From: Picochlorum sp. 'celeri'
Taxonomy: Eukaryota; Chlorophyta; Trebouxiophyceae
Assembly: GCA_010909725.1 (NCBI GenBank)
Contig: JAACMV010000011.1
Span: forward strand, 186,001 to 250,000
Reading direction: 5' to 3'
DNA length: 64,000 nucleotides
Shown: piece after piece, positions 1-9,687 of the stretch
Layout: every line of letters starts with the position of its first letter
Numbering within the stretch: the first letter of the stretch is position 1
Position numbers and translations under genes: made by a program
Notes under the pieces: generated by a model
Databases searched by the model: none
What the model saw: only the letters and a program-made list of their open reading frames with translations
What the model was told of the DNA's origin: nothing

Positions 1-923
1 TGGAATGAAACGGCCGTTTGTTCCAGCATTTGGTGCAGATGCAAGAGCATCTCTAAATGGTCCATAGAAGGCAGAAGCGTACTTGGCGGTGTACGACATG
101 ATGGACACATTGGTGAACCCTTCTCTGTCCAATGCTCTACGAATTGCTCCTACTCGACCGTCCATCATATCTGATGGGGAGACGACATCAGCTCCAGCGC
201 GGGCCTGAGAAACAGCCTGGCGGCACAGGAATTCTACAGTCTCGTCGTTGAGAATCACTCCATCATCCCTCACAATACCATCATGTCCATCACAGTTGTA
301 TGGATCCAGAGCTACATCAGTGTATACTTCGAGGTCTGGGAAGGTATCCTTCAACAGACTGATGGAGCGCTGTGCAAGACCGTTGGGGTTGAAAGCCTCC
401 TCTCCTGTTGGGGTCTTCAAGTGATCTGGGGTCTTTGGGAAGATGACAACCTGATTCACACCCAGAGAACGAGCCTCTGCCACAGAGTCGATCAATCCAT
501 GCTTCCACCCCAATCTGCTCACACCAGGCATGGAGTCGATTGGAATGTTCTTCTCCCCATCGTGAACAAACACTGGAAGAATCAAATTGGATGGGCTAAT
601 ACGTGTCTCACTGAATGCCTGACGAATAGTTGGACTACGTCTGTTACGACGAGGACGAGATGGAAGGTCCTGAGGAGTCACAACTGGGGTTCCCTCTGGG
701 ACATTTGGCTGCACCGTGTGAACAACCCTGGGTTAAAAACGGCACGCTGATGACATAAAAAAGACTATATAACACGTACAGTTGGTCTTGGAGACACAGT
801 ATCGCGATCAGCCTCAGCAACTCCCTTGACAACCAAATTCTGTCGGCGAAGATGTGGGCGATTGCTCACAGCTGGGCGCTGGAGACCCTTCACGGATACG
901 CTCTGAACAGCAACACTCTTCAT
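1..923 (-). CDS. hemB: Delta-aminolevulinic acid dehydratase (porphobilinogen synthase), plastid type, 3' end cut by window edge
   Basis: Condenses two 5-aminolevulinates to porphobilinogen in the tetrapyrrole (chlorophyll and haem) pathway, in the plastid. Exon 1 is 923..780 (48 residues, transit-peptide-like: rich in Ser, Val, Arg, no acid before residue 37). A 71-base intron, 779..709 (GTACGT..CAG), keeps phase 0, and exon 2 runs from 708 to base 1, giving 284 residues so far. The metal site reads DVALDPYNCDGHDG, with Asp where animal and yeast enzymes have Cys; this is the Mg-dependent plant and algal form. SYTAKYASAFYG holds the first active-site Lys; the second lies beyond the window. 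A nearer acceptor at 728 would put the frame out by one base, so the 709 acceptor was chosen. Confidence 0.95.
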
Positions 924-1100
924 TGTTCAAACAGTGTATTGGAAATTATATTCTGGCTTCTGAGAGTGCATTTTGTTGGTCTTGAACACTCGTGTTATCC
1001 AGATGGATTTTGCTTTGGGACAGAATAATTCGACACAGGCCGATCCGGGTTCTCCTCATAGTACCGTTTCAGGACCCATATACCCATTAAGAAACGAATT

Positions 1101-1643
1101 ATGATTGTATCTCAAGCATTAAAGCAACAAAGGTCGGCATTGGCTGCGATGGTGACGCAGTCTGCATCCATCTTTGCCAATGTCGACGTGTTGCAGGCGT
1201 CTGTTGCACCAGTTGGGTACTCGCGTGTCTTCGATGAACACAAACATAGAAAATATAGTTTAGAGACATGGGTAGGGAGTGAAAAGATGGCACATGTAGT
1301 TCGGTCGCCGTCCATGTTGGCGTGGGGATTTGCTTGCAAAGACCACGTGAGGCACCACGAGTCTGGGGTCGTGGATCAGATTATTATGCCTAATACTAGC
1401 ATAGGTATCCCAGATCACAGCAATAGCAGTAGTGAGAGATATGATAGTGGGGTTGTTGGGACGATAGGAGACGTGGAGACTGACCCAGACATGATGATGT
1501 GGTGTAACACCAAGAGGACATATCAGCCTAGTAACTTGGTGAGGAAACGAAGGCATGGATTTTTACACCGGATGAGTACCAAGAGCGGTCGTCGTGTGTT
1601 GCGTCGCCGACAGGCAAAGGGGCGCTGGAGGATTTCTGCCTGA
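1101..1643 (+). CDS. Organellar ribosomal protein bL34, probably mitochondrial, with long N-terminal extension
   Basis: Large-subunit protein of a bacterial-type ribosome. Residues about 138-180 are a complete bL34: KRTYQPS followed by [10 protein letters not shown], then the [11 protein letters not shown] and [13 protein letters not shown] blocks. The rest, about 137 residues, is an extension with no recognised domain. It starts with a moderately basic, Ser/Ala-rich stretch that fits an organelle presequence. Usual organellar bL34 precursors are near 90-150 residues, so the leader is long. A second bL34 gene at 42389, with plastid features, makes the mitochondrion the likelier destination here. 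That assignment is inferred; the bL34 identity is seen directly. Confidence 0.9.
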   Translation: MIVSQALKQQRSALAAMVTQSASIFANVDVLQASVAPVGYSRVFDEHKHRKYSLETWVGSEKMAHVVRSPSMLAWGFACKDHVRHHESGVVDQIIMPNTSIGIPDHSNSSSERYDSGVVGTIGDVETDPDMMMWCNTKRTYQPSNLVRKRRHGFLHRMSTKSGRRVLRRRQAKGRWRISA

Positions 1644-1739
1644 TTTGTATGCTTGTCATTAGTATTCCAGATTCTGTCATATTCGTAAGTATTGTTCTTT
1701 ACAATGAACCACGCCACCATGTATAGATATATATCTAAA

Positions 1740-3413
1740 TCATCTCATCATTGGCCTGCCTCGACCTCGGCCTCTTCCTCGTCCGCGACCTCCCATGCCT
1801 GGCTGTGGCATGCCTGTTGCATCAGGGGGCTGTGATTTTGGATTCCTCACAGTCTCATCCGCTGACAATACCACACATGCAGCTTCAGCAGCAGAGCTAA
1901 TCGCATTAATCTTGACCAAAGACGGTTCCCACACGTATGCCTCAAATGTATCGACAACCTGCCCAGAGTTCACATCAATTCCATAATTCTGCCCACCCTC
2001 CATGGCATGCTTTTGCCTCAATCTGTTCAACACATCCGTCGCATCGAATCCGGAATTATCTGCAAGCTGCCGAGGAATCACTTCTAATGCTTTTGCGAAT
2101 GCATTGAGAAAGAGCTGACTCTTTCCTGCAATGGTGGAAGCATGCTTTCTAATCATCCTGGACAACTCCATATCAACAGCACCCCCTCCTGGAACTACGT
2201 TGGGATTCTTCAAGGTACGTCTGACAATCATGATGGCATCATGCAGCGAACGTTGAGCCTCATCTAAGAATTGCTCGCTTCCACCACGAAGGACAATGGT
2301 GGCTGTGTGAGCATCAGGGCAGCCTGTGAACAGATTAAACCTTTCTCCACCAACCTGTCGCTCTTCAAACTTGGCACACGTTCCAAGACAAGAATCCCTC
2401 AAGTTATTTACTGTCGTCTGAACGGATGCACCGGTCGCATCCGCAACACGCTTCATGTCTTCCTCTGGAACACGCCCAGCACAGAAGATGTCTCTGTCTG
2501 CAAAATACTGCGTTGCTAAATCTCCAATGGCTAACCTTGATAGGACAATCTTGGCACCGGACGCGGCACATTTATCAAGCTTGTCATAAATAATATTCCA
2601 TTCAGCATCCACAATCGCCTGATACTTTGCAGGATCATCCAACCGAACCTCTGCATTATCCTTTTCACTCTTGAGCTCCAGTTCAATGTTCAACAACAAA
2701 ATCTTTGGATCGTCGTAACATTTTGGCTGCATCTCAAACCCAGCATAACTAAACGTCTTTTTAAATGCCACACCACGAACTAAAAATGAGTCCCGCAGAC
2801 CACCTCCTTGTACCTTTTTCACCCCCAACATGCTCAAATCCACAGACACTGGGTCCAACACAGACACCGCATCCACAACCATTGCAGCGAAAAAGTCCTT
2901 CTCTCCGCTCACCAATTTCGAGTTCAACGATGTAATGGCACACTTTTTAAGCAATTCCTTCTTCTCCTCATCACTCTTTCCCTCATGAATATGCGTCGCA
3001 ATCTCCTTCACTCGACCCACAGCCATCACTGATGCCTCCCTATATGCCTTGATAATCACCTGAGGATGCACCCCTTCCTCCAGAAACGCTTTACATTGAT
3101 TCAAAAACTCTGCAGCCAACAGCACCACCGTCGTTGTTCCATCTCCAACCTCTGCATCCTGAGACAGGGAGATGTCAACCAGCGTCTTGGCTGCAGGATG
3201 CACAATATCCAGCTTCTTCATAATAGTAGCCCCATCATTCGATATCGTCACACCACGCTCATCGTGTATAAGCTTATCCATCCCTCGAGGACCCAGCGTC
3301 GTCCTGACGACATCAGCAACAGCAACACAGGCATTAATGTTACTGATCAGGTGAGGCATCCCCTGACTCGTATCCGTCCCTTCCTTGAGCAGGATAATCT
3401 GAGGTTGCTGCAT
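1740..3413 (-). CDS. CCT7: T-complex protein 1 subunit eta (CCT7), cytosolic chaperonin
   Basis: One of the eight subunits of the TRiC/CCT ring that folds actin, tubulin and WD40 proteins in the cytosol. It is intronless and full length (557 residues). The N-terminus ([12 protein letters not shown], then [20 protein letters not shown]) and the nucleotide site GDGTTTVV near residue 90 are group II chaperonin, and the eta subunit matches best. [13 protein letters not shown] block sits near residue 400. The C-terminal tail is a run of Gly-Arg repeats ending in PMMR, typical of eta tails. A TTACA (TGTAA on this strand) lies 37 bases after the stop at 1699-1703. Confidence 0.97.
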   Translation of the reverse strand: MQQPQIILLKEGTDTSQGMPHLISNINACVAVADVVRTTLGPRGMDKLIHDERGVTISNDGATIMKKLDIVHPAAKTLVDISLSQDAEVGDGTTTVVLLAAEFLNQCKAFLEEGVHPQVIIKAYREASVMAVGRVKEIATHIHEGKSDEEKKELLKKCAITSLNSKLVSGEKDFFAAMVVDAVSVLDPVSVDLSMLGVKKVQGGGLRDSFLVRGVAFKKTFSYAGFEMQPKCYDDPKILLLNIELELKSEKDNAEVRLDDPAKYQAIVDAEWNIIYDKLDKCAASGAKIVLSRLAIGDLATQYFADRDIFCAGRVPEEDMKRVADATGASVQTTVNNLRDSCLGTCAKFEERQVGGERFNLFTGCPDAHTATIVLRGGSEQFLDEAQRSLHDAIMIVRRTLKNPNVVPGGGAVDMELSRMIRKHASTIAGKSQLFLNAFAKALEVIPRQLADNSGFDATDVLNRLRQKHAMEGGQNYGIDVNSGQVVDTFEAYVWEPSLVKINAISSAAEAACVVLSADETVRNPKSQPPDATGMPQPGMGGRGRGRGRGRGRPMMR

Positions 3414-3950
3414 GCCAATACTGTACCATCAATATACCAGTCGCATATTCAAACAGGGTCACCGTCGATTCGCCAGCAGCCAATCACGATCCCTTTGACC
3501 TCCACACCCACCCAAGGAGGCGCTATGTAGCAATACATAAACACTAGCACACATACCATTCCATACGGATTCATTGTGAAACAACCACTCCGACGCTACA
3601 AGTCTTTTGACTTTTTCTTCTTCTCACAAATGATCTTTTTCTTACAATATCTCCCTTGTCTGCCACTGATGACGATCGCTGTCGTCTGAATACAGATATA
3701 GATGGAAATATATTTATAATATTGTCATGGAATGGAATACAGCACCACCACCACCACCATGTGTGTGTGTTCCTAGGAGGTTGCCAAAAAAAAGAGTTAA
3801 AAAATATGGATGTATCGGTCAAACGTAGTTTTTAATAGGAGGCATCCAAGACTGCCACAAAGCAGCATGAGACATCATTCACATGGTAGATTTCTATTGC
3901 CTTTAGTGGCATTACAAAGTTGACAAACAAACAAAAGTATCGAAACACAA
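3414..3950. other. Intergenic region between divergent CCT7 and EF-hand genes
   Basis: This 537-base stretch must hold both promoters. I see a short CCA-type repeat near 3745-3760 and a TATATTTATA-like run near 3700-3720, but no conserved reading frame, RNA gene or strong palindrome. Confidence 0.5.
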
Positions 3951-4751
3951 ATGATAGCAGGCGACGGAGGAGTATCCGTGAATACTCTTGGGAAGGCGAA
4001 ACCAATGATCCCGACACGCTGCTTTGTATCTCAGACCCTTGCCAGGAAGGGGTACCTAGTGCAGAATAAAACTCAGTACACCTATGTGAATGCCAATACG
4101 GAACAATTCTGTGGTCGACTGGTCACGTGTCACGGGCAGGGATCCAACAAGGACGGGTTTGCCGAAACGACAGCGAATAGGCCTGGGGCTGCTATACCGA
4201 CACCAGATGAAGATAAAGAAGTTGCTCATGAAGCTTTTTTGCATGCGTTTGAAATGTCGAGGCCGGAGCAGTGTCGGATACCTGGAATGCAAGAGTTTGC
4301 TGCGGCCATCTTGGCTCGAGAGAGGATTCCATCTCAGCAGTATTCGGATCCTCTCGGGCATATATTCGAAGAGTTTGACTCGGATGGTAATTTAGTGCTG
4401 TCGGCGGCCGAGGTGGGCCACGCATTGCGCTCTAGGGATGTGGAGATTACGGATGAGCAGGTGGCCATGTTTATTGATGCGTGTTTGGAGAGCAGTGATG
4501 AAGAGGGTATGGATCATAATGATGTGCGGGGGGTGAAGAGGGATGAATTTCGAGATTTGATAGTTCATATGGCGGCAGCTGATTTTCAGAGCAGTCGGAT
4601 GATGTCGCTTGGAAATGCCTCGTGTTCTCTAGAGACGGATGATGATGTTCAAGAGGCATTGGATGCTTGGAGGCATAATCTGTTGACGAGTGATACATTG
4701 GGTATGACAAAGAGCTGGTCCATGTCGGAGTCATCATCTGATGATGGGTAG
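3951..4751 (+). CDS. EF-hand calcium-binding protein of unknown function
   Basis: A 266-residue intronless protein. One canonical EF-hand loop lies at residues 143-154 (DSDGNLVLSAAE), with Asp at loop positions 1 and 3, Asn at 5 and Glu at 12. A second helix-loop-helix follows at about 177-200 but has an insertion (ESSDEEGMDHND) and is degenerate. Residues 1-80 are basic and Thr/Gly-rich without a clear domain and might be an organelle leader. The C-terminal 50 residues are Ser/Asp-rich. TGTAA at 4786-4790 follows the stop. The calcium-sensor role is inferred from the loop; no specific partner can be named. Confidence 0.75.
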   Translation: MIAGDGGVSVNTLGKAKPMIPTRCFVSQTLARKGYLVQNKTQYTYVNANTEQFCGRLVTCHGQGSNKDGFAETTANRPGAAIPTPDEDKEVAHEAFLHAFEMSRPEQCRIPGMQEFAAAILARERIPSQQYSDPLGHIFEEFDSDGNLVLSAAEVGHALRSRDVEITDEQVAMFIDACLESSDEEGMDHNDVRGVKRDEFRDLIVHMAAADFQSSRMMSLGNASCSLETDDDVQEALDAWRHNLLTSDTLGMTKSWSMSESSSDDG

Positions 4752-4820
4752 GAATACATCATCATGTATGCAAACTGTTCTGTGATGTAATACATTGATT
4801 ATCATCAATGAATAAATAAA

Positions 4821-6314
4821 TTAATTGTTGCACCATGTGTCTGTGGAGCCTGGCCACACCAAGAATACCTTGTTCTCAGCGCATTGTTGCATGATGTATG
4901 ATGCGTTGCGTGACTGAGATGCAAAGTACTCTACTGTGGAATTCCAGAAATCCCTCTGACACAAGCAGGCTGAGAACACGTGACTGGACGTGGGCCAGAA
5001 TGCTTTTGATACAATATCACAGCAGCCATTCTCAAGAAAGTCATCTTCCAAGCATGTTGTGAAGAATGCAGGGGCGAACATGAAGCGACATGAGCCCTCG
5101 GGGTTGAATACAGCATCGCTGGGATACTCTCTCAAGCTGGTGATGGGTTCCACTTTCCATGTGGATTCCTCAGACACCAGAGGATATCCACACTCTCCTG
5201 AATCTTTTGGCTTGAATGTCGCTTCAAACTTTCCATTCGGATTGTCCTCATCGTACATGTACCAATCAGAGCACCGTGCTCCATTTCTATTCTTATCTAG
5301 ATCCACAATGCTCCAAGACCCATTTTCATACAGGTCCAAGTTGAAAAAGTTTTCTGAATTGTATCGCGTGGATGGTAGAGTCACCACGGGAATGACATCG
5401 CCAAACAAATGTCCCCACGTCACGCCTTTGTGAAAGTGACCAGTCAATACCAATCTAATCGTATCATGCTTCTTGAGTACACTACGGAGATCTGTGATCC
5501 CACCATCATCATCATCACCTTTTTCAATCTCATTCAACTTGATAGTCCCTGGTGGAAAATGGAAGAAGAGCGCAACATGTGATGCATTCGTGCGAGATAG
5601 CTCTTCATCCAACCACATGAGCTGCTTCTTACCAAAGCTTGACAGCACTTGGTTGCATTCCGGAGAGGTTGGATCCCATGTCTCGCCCCACATGGAATTC
5701 AATCCAATGATTTTCCAGTGATCCAGCTCAGTACTGCTATATGCAGATGCATTGAAATAATACCGGTATACCTTTTCGAGCAAATCTTTTGGAACGGTAT
5801 TTTCTGGTTCGTTGCACTTGAGTAGATTGTCATGGTTGCCCCATATGTATAGTTTAGGCAACGGGATGGATTCAAAAATGTCTGCGCCTATTGTATATCC
5901 ATTCACGTCCATATCGAATAGTTTCTGCACACCTTGCTCGTCTATACCAAAATCACTCTGTAGGATGTGCAAGCCATTGTGAACCACATCGCCAAGCATG
6001 GCAACCAGCTTTGGAGATGGCTCCACACCCTGTGCTGCCATAATCTGCCGTGCTGTCAAATACATTCTCATTTGGCTCCGCACCACACTGTCATTATCAA
6101 GATCATTGGATTCGGTATTCAAATGGTACTCTGGACCAGTCAAATGCGTATCTGCAATCAATGCAACGCGTTCCACACCAGATGAGGAGGGCGTTTCGGC
6201 TGCCACAAAAGGACGCCTCTCGGCCCCGCAAGACAAAAAACCGAAAGACGTCAGAATCAGAAAGACAAATAGCCGAAACGATAGGGTCCTCTGTACCCAT
6301 ATCATATCATTCAT
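4821..6314 (-). CDS. Secreted calcineurin-like metallophosphoesterase, copy 1 of a tandem pair
   Basis: Belongs to the binuclear metallophosphoesterase superfamily. From the chosen ATG at 6314 the protein has 497 residues; an in-frame ATG at 6407 would add 31. The 6314 start is preferred because it opens directly into a signal-peptide-like segment (residues about 9-30). Metal-site motifs are in order: DTH (55-57), GDVVH (from 108), GNHD (159-162) and GHFHKG (near 295). The C-terminal 100 residues are Cys-rich (FFTTCLEDDF, ENGCCD, CLCQ, QQCAEN), suggesting a disulfide-bonded extracellular domain. The neighbour at 6581-8065 is a close paralogue. The substrate is unknown; nucleotide, phospholipid or sphingomyelin-type esters are all possible. 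Confidence 0.88.
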   Translation of the reverse strand: MNDMIWVQRTLSFRLFVFLILTSFGFLSCGAERRPFVAAETPSSSGVERVALIADTHLTGPEYHLNTESNDLDNDSVVRSQMRMYLTARQIMAAQGVEPSPKLVAMLGDVVHNGLHILQSDFGIDEQGVQKLFDMDVNGYTIGADIFESIPLPKLYIWGNHDNLLKCNEPENTVPKDLLEKVYRYYFNASAYSSTELDHWKIIGLNSMWGETWDPTSPECNQVLSSFGKKQLMWLDEELSRTNASHVALFFHFPPGTIKLNEIEKGDDDDGGITDLRSVLKKHDTIRLVLTGHFHKGVTWGHLFGDVIPVVTLPSTRYNSENFFNLDLYENGSWSIVDLDKNRNGARCSDWYMYDEDNPNGKFEATFKPKDSGECGYPLVSEESTWKVEPITSLREYPSDAVFNPEGSCRFMFAPAFFTTCLEDDFLENGCCDIVSKAFWPTSSHVFSACLCQRDFWNSTVEYFASQSRNASYIMQQCAENKVFLVWPGSTDTWCNN

Positions 6315-6416
6315 AAGTGTACAAATATTTAAAAAAACCCGAAATTTAAAAATAGGGGCTGTCGAAATGACACTGGGCTGCTTAGGGAATCTTGTCTTCC
6401 TAACCACAACCTAGAA

Positions 6417-6446
6417 TCTCCTGGGACCAGCTGGTCCTGCAGGAGA
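6417..6446. promoter_or_regulatory. Near-perfect inverted repeat with 14-bp stem
   Basis: TCTCCTG (6417-6423) pairs with CAGGAGA (6440-6446) around the perfect palindrome GGACCAGCTGGTCC (6424-6437), with only a TG bulge between. It lies between the two metallophosphoesterase copies, upstream of copy 1, so it is in that gene's promoter or 5' UTR. Function is unknown. Confidence 0.6.
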
Positions 6447-6537
6447 TGGGCAATACAGCAGCAGACAAAGGTGTAGATTCGATGATGGATCGCTGTACAC
6501 AATCGTGATATCGCATTATTCAGTTTACAATACTACC

Positions 6538-6561
6538 ATATATATATATATATATATATAT
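6538..6561. repeat. (TA)n microsatellite
   Basis: A pure TA run of about 11-12 units between the tandem metallophosphoesterase genes, just 3' of copy 2. The copy 2 poly(A) signal (TTACA on the plus strand) is beside it at 6525-6529. Confidence 0.9.
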
Positions 6562-6580
6562 GAAGAAATATACAATGCCC

Positions 6581-8065
6581 CTACTCGAGGCTGCACCATG
6601 TGTCTGTCGAGCCTGGCCATATGAGAAATACCTTGTTCTCAGCACATTGTTGCATGACGGACGATGCGTTACGTGAATGCGAGGCAAAGTACTCGACGGT
6701 CGAATCCCAAAACTCTGTCTGACAGAAACAGGATGCAAATGGATGACTTGATGATGGCCAGAATGCTTTTGATAAAACATCACAGCAGCCATTCTCAAGA
6801 AAGTCATCTTCCAAGCATGTCGTGAAGAATGCAGGGGCGTACATGAAGCGACATGAGCCCTCGGGGTTGAATACACTATTGCTGGGATACTCTTTCAAGC
6901 TCGTGATGGGTTCCATTTCCCATGTGGATTCTTCAGACACACGAGGGCGCCCACAATTCCCTGAATCTTTTGGCCTGAATGTCGCTTCAAACTTTCCATT
7001 CGGATTGTCCTCATCGTACATGTACCAATCAGAGCACCGTGCTCCATTTCTATTCTTATCTAGATCCACAATGCTCCAAGACCCATTCTCATACAGGTCC
7101 AAGTTGAAAAAGTTTTCTGCATTATATCTTGTGGAGGGCAGGCTGATGACAGGAATAGCATCTCCGAACAAATGTCCCCACATAATACCTTTGTGATAAT
7201 GACCAGTCAATACCAATCTAATCGTATCATGCTTCTTCAGTACACTACGGAGATCTGTGATTCCGTCATGATCATCACCTTTTTTAATCTCATTCAACTT
7301 GACAGTCCCTGGTGGAGAATGCAATATGAGTACCACATGCGATGCCTTTGTATGCGTCAGCTCTTCATCCAACCACTTGAGCTGCTTTTTACCAAAGCTC
7401 GACAATAGTTGGTTGCATTGTGGCGAGCTTGGATCCCACGTTGTGCCCCATACTGAGTTTAATCCAATGATTTTCCAATGATCCAGCTCAGTACTGCTAT
7501 ATGCAGATGCATTGAAATAATGTCGGTATACCTTTTCGAGCAAATCTTTCGGCATGGTATGTTTGGGCTTGCCGCACGTCAACAAGCTGTCGTGGTTCCC
7601 CCAAACAAACACCTTGGGCAATGGAATCGATTCAAAAATATCAACGCCTATTGTATATCCATTCACATCCATATCGAATAGTTTCTGCACACCATGCTCA
7701 TCGATACCAAAATCACTCTGTAAAATACCCAGTCCACTGTGAACCACATCCCCCAGCAAGACAGCAAGCTTTGGAGATGGATCCACACCCAACGCTGCCA
7801 CAATTTGCTGCGCAGTCAAATACATTCTCATTTGGCTCCGCACCACACTCTCATTATCAAGCTCATTGGTCTCGGTATTCAAGTGATACTCTGGGCCAGC
7901 CAGATGAGGATCAGAGATCACCGCAACCCGTTCGACACGAGGTGATGAGGGCCTGATGAACAGACCCGGGGTCCTGGACACCACGCGGGAGACCCCAAGA
8001 GTCGTCAGGCACAAGAGATGCACGACGCATACCCCAATCCAGATGCCCACTGAAACAGACATCAT
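6581..8065 (-). CDS. Secreted calcineurin-like metallophosphoesterase, copy 2 of a tandem pair
   Basis: Paralogue of the gene at 4821, same strand. The start at 8065 (two ATGs in a row) leads into a hydrophobic signal-like segment of about 25 residues; no upstream in-frame ATG was accepted. Motifs match copy 1: DPH, GDVVH, GNHD, and GHYHKG, where copy 1 has GHFHKG. The Cys-rich C-terminus is also kept. The N-terminal leaders of the two copies are unrelated, while parts of the catalytic and C-terminal domains are almost identical in DNA. That points to a duplication followed by exchange of a new leader or by local gene conversion. The substrate is not known. Confidence 0.88.
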   Translation of the reverse strand: MMSVSVGIWIGVCVVHLLCLTTLGVSRVVSRTPGLFIRPSSPRVERVAVISDPHLAGPEYHLNTETNELDNESVVRSQMRMYLTAQQIVAALGVDPSPKLAVLLGDVVHSGLGILQSDFGIDEHGVQKLFDMDVNGYTIGVDIFESIPLPKVFVWGNHDSLLTCGKPKHTMPKDLLEKVYRHYFNASAYSSTELDHWKIIGLNSVWGTTWDPSSPQCNQLLSSFGKKQLKWLDEELTHTKASHVVLILHSPPGTVKLNEIKKGDDHDGITDLRSVLKKHDTIRLVLTGHYHKGIMWGHLFGDAIPVISLPSTRYNAENFFNLDLYENGSWSIVDLDKNRNGARCSDWYMYDEDNPNGKFEATFRPKDSGNCGRPRVSEESTWEMEPITSLKEYPSNSVFNPEGSCRFMYAPAFFTTCLEDDFLENGCCDVLSKAFWPSSSHPFASCFCQTEFWDSTVEYFASHSRNASSVMQQCAENKVFLIWPGSTDTWCSLE

Positions 8066-8296
8066 CTGGACAATAGATGCTATGCCTGCCACGTGTCCAA
8101 AAGAAATTCAATTGCGGCAAATTTGGACAAATTCCCTCAATTGCCACAAGCTCCTACTATCGGCAGTGAACCGTTGAGATTCCCGCATAGTCTCCCTTGA
8201 AAAAGCCATAAAAAGACGCCAAAAATCGTGAACGGATCATACATATATCGAGAAAATGTGTCGGAATCTTGTCTCGATGCATGAATGGAAGACCAT

Positions 8297-8312
8297 CTCT
8301 CTCTCTCTCTCT
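8297..8312. repeat. (CT)n pyrimidine run
   Basis: A run of seven to eight CT units abutting the twin inverted repeats. CT-rich tracts are common in promoters, but nothing else supports a role. Confidence 0.8.
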
Positions 8313-8344
8313 GAGGAACGTGTTCCTCCCGGAGGAATCCTCCG
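8313..8344. promoter_or_regulatory. Two adjacent inverted repeats in a divergent promoter
   Basis: GAGGAAC-GT-GTTCCTC (8313-8328) is followed after one base by CGGAGGA-A-TCCTCCG (8330-8344). Both have perfect 7-base arms and almost no loop. They sit next to the CT run, upstream of both flanking genes. As DNA they look like sites for dimeric proteins; this is inferred. Confidence 0.55.
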
Positions 8345-8617
8345 AGATATATACAATTGTGGCGATCGATCGGTCCAAGAGGGTGTTTGACCGTAGACCT
8401 GCATCACAGCCATGTCCCATGATGACAATCCAAAATAAGAAAGAAAGTGCCTGGTCTCTCTTCTTCCCACAAACATGAATGGGAAGCAACTCCTGTGTTC
8501 ATTTTTGTATCAAAGAAGCATTTTATTTCATAGTGGATACCTCAACAATGAAGCTTGGAACTAGGAATAGATACAACGTCAAGGTCTTGAACAGTACCAA
8601 GTAGACTTGACATTGCC

Positions 8618-9580
8618 ATGCAGAGAGAAGAACGGAGACGGAGCAGGAGGGACTACTCACCTGGGAGGTATTCAAATGGAAGAAGGCGAAGAGATTCTCC
8701 AGACTATAGAGAGGAGGAGCGTAGGGCGAGAGAAAGGAAGCCATTGCCACTACAGTCGGAATACCCGGAGGATGTGAGTGATGATGATATTCGAGCAGAT
8801 AGTAGACGAGAATATAGAAGATTAAAACGAAAGAAGATGAGGGAGAGGAATGTGCGGTGTGTATACAGGAATACGCCGAGTCCTCCTCCTGGGGAAGAGC
8901 GTCTTGGGTCTCAGGAGGATGACGAGGGATCAGTCATGTTGACAGAGGATGAGGAAGAGTTGCAGGATGAACTAGAAGAGCATAGGAAGAGATTGCAGAA
9001 GAGTGAGGATCAGAGGCGGAAGCGGGGGGTGGATGAGAAGCAGGAAATGGTTATGAATGACTTGTTCCAGAATGATACCGTCCTGCAAGGATTACGCGCG
9101 AGGCAGATGGAAATGCTCAGAAAATACTTGGATAGTATACGAGATGCTCGAATAGCAGAAGAGGAGAGGAAGCGGTTGGAGGAGGAGGAGAATGCGTTGG
9201 TGGGTCCAGAGCCGTTGACACGTGAAGGGCATGTGGAGCAGTTTGAGTCCACATCCATGTATGGGACGCATCTCAGGCCGGGAGAGGGTTCTGCCATGGC
9301 GGCGTACGTTCAACAGGGTAAGAGGATTCCTCGACGTGGTGAAGTTGGTCTGGATGCTGAGAGAATTGAACAGTTTGAAAAGATTGGGTATGTGATGAGT
9401 GGTAACAGAAATGCAAAAATGAATGCTATTCGGATGAGAAAGGAGAATCAGGTGTATACGGCGGAGGAGAAGGCGGCATTGGCCATGCTGAATTTTGAAG
9501 AGAAGAAGAAGAAAGAAGCAAAGATTATAGAAGATATGCGGAAGTTGGTGGATAAGACTGTGACTGATGTGCAAAAGTAA
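8618..9580 (+). CDS. NKAP family protein (SynMuv/NF-kappa-B-activating protein homologue)
   Basis: NKAP proteins are nuclear RNA-binding factors linked to splicing and transcription. This 320-residue intronless copy has an Arg/Ser-rich N-terminus (residues 1-75), a charged coiled middle (EEELQDELEEHRKRLQ, EERKRLEEEENALVGPEPL) and an intact C-terminal family domain (about 210-318) with YGTHLRPGEGSAMAAYVQQG, PRRGEVGL, YVMSGNRNAKMNAIR and YTAEEKAALAM. The last block is the family's most conserved part, and identity is clear from it. The protein is shorter than animal NKAP because the RS region is reduced. Confidence 0.93.
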   Translation: MQREERRRSRRDYSPGRYSNGRRRRDSPDYREEERRARERKPLPLQSEYPEDVSDDDIRADSRREYRRLKRKKMRERNVRCVYRNTPSPPPGEERLGSQEDDEGSVMLTEDEEELQDELEEHRKRLQKSEDQRRKRGVDEKQEMVMNDLFQNDTVLQGLRARQMEMLRKYLDSIRDARIAEEERKRLEEEENALVGPEPLTREGHVEQFESTSMYGTHLRPGEGSAMAAYVQQGKRIPRRGEVGLDAERIEQFEKIGYVMSGNRNAKMNAIRMRKENQVYTAEEKAALAMLNFEEKKKKEAKIIEDMRKLVDKTVTDVQK

Positions 9581-9687
9581 CCCATCATTGTTGTTGTTAT
9601 TGAAACACGTTCAAAGAAGAAGAAAAATAAATACATAGTATGTGGTGAAAACACGAATCAAAGAAAATAGAAACAAGTAAGACATGG

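Larger units (their letters stand above)
8066..8617. other. Intergenic region between divergent metallophosphoesterase copy 2 and NKAP genes
   Basis: This 552-base stretch has no convincing gene. It holds a CT run and two adjacent inverted repeats (listed separately); otherwise I see only low-complexity promoter-like sequence. Confidence 0.5.

Noticed and set aside
728..779. A 52-base hemB intron ending at the CAG before GGTTGTTC.
   Set aside because: It puts the second exon one base out of frame. The acceptor at 709-711 keeps the frame with the same donor.
2808..3530. Long plus-strand open frames opposite CCT7.
   Set aside because: They are antisense shadows of a strongly conserved gene and have no family resemblance.
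8066..8092. A GTG start at 8092 for metallophosphoesterase copy 2.
   Set aside because: Nuclear genes use ATG, and the ATGATG at 8065 leads straight into a signal peptide.
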